From OMII01 sp947467385 (GTDB lineage Bacteria > Bdellovibrionota_C > UBA2361 > OMII01), in NCBI GenBank assembly GCA_044360075.1, contig JBIKLA010000001.1, positions 1 to 64,000 of the forward strand: a stretch of 64,000 bases of DNA. The letters are read 5' to 3'. The translations under genes and the position numbers were made by a program. Each line of letters starts with the position of its first letter. Position 1 is the first letter of the stretch. This document shows, piece after piece, positions 59,011-64,000 of the stretch. The notes below the pieces were generated by a model. The model was not told the DNA's origin. It worked only from the letters and a program-made list of their open reading frames with translations, and searched no databases.

Positions 59011-60072
59011 GTGACGAACCGCCAACGGTGTGCAGCACTCCTGGTTATCGGCGTCCTCGTCGGGGCGAGCGCCCAGGCAGCGCGGGCGGATTCGGAGGTG
59101 ACCACGACGCTATACGCGGACACCTACTACGCCCATGACCTTAATGACCTTCCGTCTCGGGAGCGTCCCTACACGACCCAGGCCTACTACAACGACCAGT
59201 ATGCGCTGGGGCTTGGATATGGCTCCGTCGAGCTGAATGATGATGAGTATCGGGGCAGGCTTGCGGTACAGTACGGCTCGGCAGTCGTAGCAAATTACGC
59301 ATCGGAGCCGCAGGAGTTCTGGCGCTACCTTCAGGAAGCGTATGTCGGCTACCGCGTGGCGCCGAAATTCTGGATCGACGCAGGCATATACTTTTCGCAC
59401 ATAGGGTGCGAAAGCTTCATCTCGCGCAGGGACATTACCTACACGCGCTCGCTCGTGGCAGACAACTCTCCGTACTACCAAACGGGCATTCGCGCGACGT
59501 ACGAGTTCTCAGACGACCTAAGGGCTCAGCTGCATGTCATTCGGGGTTGGCAGAACATCTCTGCGGATGAGAGCGCCGCCCTCGGAACGCAGGTTCTGTG
59601 GGGTAAGGCTCAAGGGTTTCAGTTCACCCACAACACGTTTCTGGGCGATGTACACGGCACCCGGTTCTTTAACGACTTCATCTTTGCCTACCAGGGCCAG
59701 TCAGGATGGCGCTCGTATTTTACTGCTGATGTTGGCATGCAGCAGCAGCGCGAGCAGGGTGGCACGGCGTGGTGGCACGGGTGGTCGTTGGTTACCCAGT
59801 ATCCGCTGCATGAGGAGGTTCGGCTCGGCACGCGAGTTGAGCGGTATGACGATCCAGACAGGGTGATCATCGAAGCAGTCAACGGCAAGAGCGTTAATTT
59901 CACCGGACTCTCGGCCAACATCGATTGGGACGTTACCGAATGGCTTCTGTGGAGAAATGAGTATCGAGTCCTCTTTGATACCAAGAGTGTCTTCCCCCAA
60001 GGTGATGGATTTCGCGACTACGACCAGGTTCTTGTCTCGTCCCTTACCGTTCAGTTCGACCGGGCTGTGTAG
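59011..60072 (+). CDS. Outer-membrane beta-barrel protein (OmpL-like)
   Basis: A 353-residue protein with a signal peptide (CAALLVIGVLVGASAQAARA). The mature part is made of alternating aromatic/polar strands, for instance VTTTLYADTYYAHDLND, AVQYGSAVVANYASEP, YLQEAYVGYRVAPKFWIDAG and LVTQYPLHEEVRLGTRVERY, and it ends in a strand with terminal hydrophobics (LVSSLTVQFDRAV). The pattern matches beta-barrel porin-2 (OmpL-like) proteins. It starts at GTG 59011, one base after the methyltransferase stop, so translation is coupled. A short GCGGCTG/CAGCCGC hairpin follows at 60074-60096. Confidence 0.75.
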   Translation: MTNRQRCAALLVIGVLVGASAQAARADSEVTTTLYADTYYAHDLNDLPSRERPYTTQAYYNDQYALGLGYGSVELNDDEYRGRLAVQYGSAVVANYASEPQEFWRYLQEAYVGYRVAPKFWIDAGIYFSHIGCESFISRRDITYTRSLVADNSPYYQTGIRATYEFSDDLRAQLHVIRGWQNISADESAALGTQVLWGKAQGFQFTHNTFLGDVHGTRFFNDFIFAYQGQSGWRSYFTADVGMQQQREQGGTAWWHGWSLVTQYPLHEEVRLGTRVERYDDPDRVIIEAVNGKSVNFTGLSANIDWDVTEWLLWRNEYRVLFDTKSVFPQGDGFRDYDQVLVSSLTVQFDRAV

Positions 60073-60073
60073 G

Positions 60074-60096
60074 GCGGCTGACGTTGGCCCAGCCGC
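60074..60096 (+). terminator. Short hairpin after the outer-membrane gene
   Basis: GCGGCTG (60074-60080) and CAGCCGC (60090-60096) are perfect 7-bp arms right after the stop codon at 60072. Only a CATTTTCC stretch follows, so it is a weak terminator at best. Confidence 0.4.
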
Positions 60097-60173
60097 TGGA
60101 CTCGCATTTTCCTGAAGCACCCGCCGGCTATGGGCAGATATGTGGGTGAAGGGTGTCGCTAAGAAAAACTCGT

Positions 60174-60500
60174 ATGACGACGAATGTGGCTGAAAAGATT
60201 ACGAAGGCTCTCGATCTCCTGGATGCAGCGATATCCGCGGCAGCCGTGGCCGTATCAGCCGCTCCAGCCCGCGACGAGATGCTTGTAAAGCGCATGGAAT
60301 CATACCGCGAAGTTGTGCGGCGCCAGAGGGTACTTGCGCTGGACTTATCCCGGGCCAAGCAAAGCGGAGATCTGCGCGAGGTATCGCGGCTAGCGAACCT
60401 TCTTCAGGCCTCTTCGGCGATGATTAAGCTAGACCTCAGTAACATCGCTGAATCCCTCGGCACGCTTAAGGCGATGCAACAGGAACGCGCGGCCGCCTAA
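60174..60500 (+). CDS. Small helical protein of unknown function
   Basis: About 108 residues, almost entirely helical and probably a coiled coil (NVAEKITKALDLLDAAISAAAV; VKRMESYREVVRRQRVLALDL; LLQASSAMIKLDLSNIAESLG, in parts). No signal peptide or known family. The start is uncertain: ATG 60174 or GTG 60153, neither with a clear ribosome binding site. It is convergent with the SURF1 gene, 8 bases apart. Confidence 0.55.
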   Translation: MTTNVAEKITKALDLLDAAISAAAVAVSAAPARDEMLVKRMESYREVVRRQRVLALDLSRAKQSGDLREVSRLANLLQASSAMIKLDLSNIAESLGTLKAMQQERAAA

Positions 60501-60508
60501 AGGTGGGG

Positions 60509-61387
60509 CTACTTGTGGGGTGAATGCTGCTGGCCCTCAAGAGCAGGCGCGGCTTTTGGCCGTCTCATCTGAATAACCAACCCAATCCCGATCGTCAGCA
60601 GCGCCATAAAGGCCCACTCATAGACATACCCGAGGTGGATGTCGGGCGGCGGCGTGGTGTCATAGGCCGCGAGCGGATACTCCGCATCTGGCGAGTCCAT
60701 GCCAAAATTTTCCACCGTGGAGGGGCCGGTCACGTTGAGCACGTCATGCCGCCCACCCGAGCTGTTGCGCACAATCTGCGAGGCTAATAGCGGATCGTCC
60801 GGGTTCTGCATGGTTTCAAGGTAGATTGGGAGCACCGAGTACGGCAGCTGTCTCGATACCTTTGTGATATCGACTCGAAGAAACTGGTCTACCCATGGCC
60901 GACCACCGCCAGTTTCTGGATCGTTTGGGGCAAAGAGCTTGGCCGGCATCGACTCCTTGATAAGGCCGAACATCTGAACGTGGGCAGGGCGCTGATACTG
61001 CTTGCGATTATCGAGGCCCTCTCGGCCGAGCGGCACGAATCCCCGATCGACAAGAACGTAGGAATTGTCGAGCCCATCGATCTTGAGGGGCGTGACAACA
61101 TGAGTTCCCGCGCGCTTGTTCAATGAGCGGTTTCGAAGGAGGAATTCGTGCGCAAAGTCGAAGGTGCCGCTCACGGTTACCCTGCGCCACGTAAGGGAGC
61201 TCCAGTCCGGGTGCTGGGCGATTATATCCGTGAGAGTCACCGGCGGAAGCCGAAGCGTGTTGTTGAGCGTCGCTATGAGTTCCTGTTTCTGGAGGTGCCT
61301 GCCCCATTGCCAGATCGACATCCCCACCATCCAGAGGGATAACGCCAGGCATGTGAAAGTCACTTTGGAGGAGAAGCGTAACTGCAT
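60509..61387 (-). CDS. SURF1-family cytochrome oxidase assembly protein
   Basis: A 292-residue protein with a membrane helix at each end (FTCLALSLWMVGMSIWQWGR and WAFMALLTIGIGLVIQM). The N-terminal part has WQWGRHLQKQELI, and the periplasmic domain has WRRVTVSGTFDFAHEFLLRNRS (in parts), GTHVVTPLKID, VLVDRGFVPLG and PYSVLPIYLE, matching SURF1/Shy1. SURF1 assists heme a insertion into heme-copper oxidases, which implies aerobic respiration. No oxidase genes are in the window. Confidence 0.9.
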   Translation of the reverse strand: MQLRFSSKVTFTCLALSLWMVGMSIWQWGRHLQKQELIATLNNTLRLPPVTLTDIIAQHPDWSSLTWRRVTVSGTFDFAHEFLLRNRSLNKRAGTHVVTPLKIDGLDNSYVLVDRGFVPLGREGLDNRKQYQRPAHVQMFGLIKESMPAKLFAPNDPETGGGRPWVDQFLRVDITKVSRQLPYSVLPIYLETMQNPDDPLLASQIVRNSSGGRHDVLNVTGPSTVENFGMDSPDAEYPLAAYDTTPPPDIHLGYVYEWAFMALLTIGIGLVIQMRRPKAAPALEGQQHSPHK

Positions 61388-61574
61388 GCCTGCATAGTAC
61401 GCTTAGGACCGAGCCGGCAAAAGGGCGTTACGCCGCCGCCAAAACGCCCAAGGAAAATTCTAACATGTTGATTTGTTTGGGCTGCAACTATTGTACTCAC
61501 CCTCTCTCAGGATGATATCCTTCTCCGCTGGAGCGGACGCACGCGGGCCGCTCAAGGTAGGAGAATTCTGGCAG

Positions 61575-62549
61575 ATGTTTATCCTCGGCGCTGGCGCTGC
61601 TTATCCAGGTGGAGAATTGACCGATGACTTCCTCGCATCGCTAGGGGTGTCGCCGTCGGCAACGGACAGGGCGGCCCTTGCCCGGTTCGGAGTTCGCTCT
61701 CGCCGATCTGTCCTGCCTCATGCCTACCTCAGCTCGACTAAAAATTCCGACGTTGTAGAGGCCCGAAAGGTTTCCAGCGACTCCCCCACCTCACTAGCAG
61801 TTGCCGCTGCGCATCAGGCTCTTGCCCAAGCGGGCATAACCCCGGATCAGCTCGGCCTCATCATCGCCGACTGCGCAACTCCCTACCAAACGTGCCCGTC
61901 GGAGGCACAGCGTATCGGTGGAGCTCTCAAGCTCAAGGTCCCTGCGTACGATGTTACCGCTGGCATCGGTGCGCTCGCCCTGTCTCTCGACATGCTCTCC
62001 TCGTGGAAGCCGGAGCGGATGCCGGACTACGTGCTGTGCATCTCCACTAACACGCCTACTGAGCTTGTTTCTTACGCCGGGTATTCCCTGGCGACGGCTC
62101 TCTTCGGAGACGCGGCTTCGGCTGTTGTCATTTCAGCGAAGGTTCCGGGCAAACTTCGCCTTAAAAGCTCGTTCCTTTCCCGAGATCAGAGCGTGCGCGC
62201 CCCCATATCCCTGGTGAGGACCGCATCGATCGATTTCGACAGGCTCATGCCGGAGGGCCTCCTGCGCGACAGGATCAGCGCTGGTATCCTGCACCTGGGG
62301 GCTGTCAAAAGCAGCTACCTTATTGGCCCGCAGCTCTTTGCGGGGGACACCGCGTGCATCGCGTCCGCCCTCGATCTTCCATCCGATCGGGTTGTGAGCG
62401 TCACGGCTGAGAAAGGGTACTCACTCGGCGCAAGTTCAGGCTGCAGCCTGGCATCGCTATGGCCGGCCCTGCAGAAAGGTGATCAGGTCGCCTGCCTGCA
62501 TGAAGGGGACGGCATCTCCGGTGGTGTTTTGCTGGAGGCGGCGGCTTAG
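61575..62549 (+). CDS. FabH-like thiolase-fold protein lacking the catalytic triad
   Basis: A 324-residue KAS III-type fold (MFILGAGAAYPGG; TSLAVAAAHQALAQAGITPDQLGLIIADC, in parts; SYAGYSLATALFGDAASAVVI). Aligned residue by residue with the next gene product, the active-site Cys is G130 (YDVTAGIGALAL), the His of GHQAN is P252 (IGPQLF) and the Asn position is Ser (GYSLGAS). It therefore cannot run the normal condensation. GGAGA lies ten bases before ATG 61575; a longer frame from 61473 looks non-coding at its start. It is followed after 8 bases by the active paralogue, an arrangement like PqsB/PqsC, in which the inactive subunit forms a heterodimer with the active one. Confidence 0.85.
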   Translation: MFILGAGAAYPGGELTDDFLASLGVSPSATDRAALARFGVRSRRSVLPHAYLSSTKNSDVVEARKVSSDSPTSLAVAAAHQALAQAGITPDQLGLIIADCATPYQTCPSEAQRIGGALKLKVPAYDVTAGIGALALSLDMLSSWKPERMPDYVLCISTNTPTELVSYAGYSLATALFGDAASAVVISAKVPGKLRLKSSFLSRDQSVRAPISLVRTASIDFDRLMPEGLLRDRISAGILHLGAVKSSYLIGPQLFAGDTACIASALDLPSDRVVSVTAEKGYSLGASSGCSLASLWPALQKGDQVACLHEGDGISGGVLLEAAA

Positions 62550-62557
62550 GGGGTATC

Positions 62558-63541
62558 ATGCTAGACATTCTCGGCATGGGCACATGCCATCCAACAACGT
62601 CCATCGACAACCACTTCCTCGAGGCCCTCGACATTGGGACGAGTGCGCAGTGGATTGAGGAGAAGATCGGCATCCTTGAGCGCGTCACGACGCTTACGCC
62701 AGAGTACATAAAGACCACCCGCAACCAAGATCCCCGAATGGCTCTTGAGGTTGCAACTATGTCCGCCACTGACATGGGTGTCGGGGCCGCACAGAAGGCG
62801 CTCAAGCAGGCAGGCATATCGGCCAAGGATGTCGGGATGATCATCGTGAACTGCTGCGCGCCGCGCCAGACGATGTCGGGCGAGGCTGTCCGCATCGCAG
62901 AGCGCCTTGATTCAAACGCCGTGGCATACGACGTGTACACTGCCTGCCCAGCATTCGCGCTCCACGTCGACTTCCTGCGCAACTTTGCAGAGGGCAAGTT
63001 TCCGGAGTTTGTTTTGTGCATCTCCACTGCTGCGATGACGCAGCACGTGAACTATACCGACCGCTCTGACGGGGCAATTTGGGGCGACGGCGCTGCTGCA
63101 TGGGTCATGTCGACCCGCCACAAGGGCAAGCTCGAGGTTATTGACTCAACGTTTACTGCAGACCCCACCCGCTGCGAGGCGGTAGTCGTCGAGAGTTTTG
63201 GCTTCTTTAGGCAGGATGGCCGCGCCGTTCGGGACTTTTCGGTTCGGCAGACGGTGAGGCTGATCAAGGCGATTGAGCAGTCACACCCGATCGACTGGAG
63301 CCGAGATGTCTTCATCGGCCATCAAGCTAACAGGACGATGCTTGAGCAGATCGTCAACAACCGCGAAATATCGCCGGCCAATCACTGGCACAACGTTACG
63401 CATCTTGGAAATCAGGCCGGGGCGGGCGCACCGGCTGTTCTTTCGATGCACTGGGACAAGATAGTTCAGGGGCAGCACATCGTCGTTGCAGTTGTTGGCG
63501 CCGGGCTCTCGTGGGGCTCAATGGTGCTGCACGCGAGATAG
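62558..63541 (+). CDS. FabH-like 3-oxoacyl-ACP synthase III with intact Cys-His-Asn triad
   Basis: A 327-residue condensing enzyme. It begins MLDILGMGTCHPTTSIDN; C130 is in YDVYTACPAFALHVDFL, H255 in FIGHQANRTMLEQI, and N285 in THLGNQAGAGAP. WGDGAAAWVMS is the usual loop. It resembles FabH, OleA-like and PqsC-like enzymes, and the substrate cannot be told from sequence. It lies 8 bases after the degenerate paralogue and was probably derived from the same ancestor by duplication. No acyl carrier protein or other fatty-acid gene is nearby. Confidence 0.9.
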   Translation: MLDILGMGTCHPTTSIDNHFLEALDIGTSAQWIEEKIGILERVTTLTPEYIKTTRNQDPRMALEVATMSATDMGVGAAQKALKQAGISAKDVGMIIVNCCAPRQTMSGEAVRIAERLDSNAVAYDVYTACPAFALHVDFLRNFAEGKFPEFVLCISTAAMTQHVNYTDRSDGAIWGDGAAAWVMSTRHKGKLEVIDSTFTADPTRCEAVVVESFGFFRQDGRAVRDFSVRQTVRLIKAIEQSHPIDWSRDVFIGHQANRTMLEQIVNNREISPANHWHNVTHLGNQAGAGAPAVLSMHWDKIVQGQHIVVAVVGAGLSWGSMVLHAR

Positions 63542-63552
63542 GCCTGCGCAGC

Positions 63553-64000
63553 TCACGCCACTTCCGACGTCGCTCCGGCGGCTTCCGAGCGTTCCTCCCG
63601 CATTGAGAAAAACATGGAGCCGACCAGCATCCACACGAGGATAAGTACCTCGCTGTCTCCGATGTTGTATTCCACAAGCCCAGCAGTTTGCCACGATACG
63701 ATCGCGCACCCCATGCCAACAGCGAGGATATTCCTGCGATCGACAAAGCAAGATCGCAAGAGGGTGACGATGAACCAAGCGAAGAATGCCGCGCCAAGCC
63801 AGCCTGTTTCTGCAACGATGTTAAGCACGTTACTGTGAAAATGTTTCAGCTCTGGCGGAATCTCTGGAGCAAGTGTCCGGACGATGCCGCTGTTGTGGTA
63901 CCCGATACCGAGCGGGTACTCGGATGCGAGATCGAGCGCGATGCGCCACATGGTGCTCCGGCCGCCTGAGATGGTGAAGTGCTCATACGATGCCAGGAGT
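63553..64000 (-). CDS. O-antigen ligase/polymerase (WaaL/Wzy family), C-terminal part
   Basis: Incomplete at the window edge; its start lies beyond 64000. The visible 148 residues include the large-loop end SGGRSTMWRIALDLASEYPLGIG (in parts) and HFHSNVLNIVAETGWLG, the H-x-x-x-L-x-x-x-x-E-x-G-x-x-G signature of O-antigen ligases and polymerases, followed by membrane helices (AAFFAWFIVTLLRSC; VLILVWMLVGSMFF) and a charged cytoplasmic tail. It either joins O-antigen to lipid A-core or polymerises repeat units. It is convergent with the FabH-like gene. Confidence 0.88.
   Translation of the reverse strand, partial: LLASYEHFTISGGRSTMWRIALDLASEYPLGIGYHNSGIVRTLAPEIPPELKHFHSNVLNIVAETGWLGAAFFAWFIVTLLRSCFVDRRNILAVGMGCAIVSWQTAGLVEYNIGDSEVLILVWMLVGSMFFSMREERSEAAGATSEVA

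Overview
The window looks like chromosomal DNA from a free-living Gram-negative bacterium with GC-rich coding sequence. An outer membrane is implied by a NodT-type efflux lipoprotein, a beta-barrel protein and an O-antigen ligase. Aerobic respiration is suggested by a SURF1 oxidase assembly factor, and motility by a lone fliG. Gene content (imuA-imuB-dnaE2, a Chlamydia-type class Ic ribonucleotide reductase, a compact trp operon) would suit a deltaproteobacterium-like or Bdellovibrionota-like lineage, but nothing here fixes the taxon. No rRNA, tRNA, insertion sequence, prophage or CRISPR array was recognised.

Layout. 0-3.6 kb: a GT39-type glycosyltransferase and a sugar/surface-type methyltransferase. 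3.7-9.3 kb: the SOS mutagenesis cassette imuA-imuB-dnaE2 (minus strand) behind a perfect 7-bp inverted repeat. 9.8-18 kb: fliG, then a tripartite RND efflux operon (adaptor, permease, outer-membrane factor) with an attached ion-channel-like membrane protein, and a convergent Yip1-family protein. 18.3-21.3 kb: nadE-nadD-rhodanese. 21.5-21.85 kb: a highly structured non-coding stretch before a small orphan gene. 22.3-24.8 kb: feoA-feoB-small Cys-rich protein, with a promoter overlapped by an inverted repeat. 24.8-30.6 kb: mostly single genes (an orphan with W-rich repeats, two hydrolases, an HtrA protease, a DUF4269 protein, secreted proteins).

31-35.6 kb: nrdA-nrdB. NrdA carries three tandem ATP-cones. 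NrdB has Phe where the radical Tyr should be and Glu for the first Asp metal ligand, the signature of class Ic (Mn/Fe) enzymes. 35.7-41.3 kb: a DxDGN-repeat secreted protein, an orphan 536-residue protein, a Cys-rich secreted protein, and an adenosine-deaminase-family protein with a C-terminal Rossmann/SLOG-like domain. 41.4-46.1 kb: tgt, an orphan protein, a double Lrp-like protein and a small cluster with a sigma-70 region 4-like protein. 46.1-53.6 kb: a complete trpEGDCFBA operon ending in a DAHP synthase, so chorismate entry and tryptophan synthesis are co-transcribed. 53.7-60.5 kb: small orphans, a parvulin, then pdxH, an SDR protein, a PKMT-like methyltransferase and an outer-membrane barrel in one run. 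60.5-64 kb: SURF1, a pair of FabH-like proteins in which only the second keeps the Cys-His-Asn triad, and the C-terminal part of an O-antigen ligase cut by the window edge.

The strongest candidates for new biology are the deaminase-SLOG fusion, the active/degenerate FabH-like pair, the class Ic reductase with its paired promoter repeats, the structured RNA region near 21.5 kb, and the methyltransferase coupled to an outer-membrane barrel.
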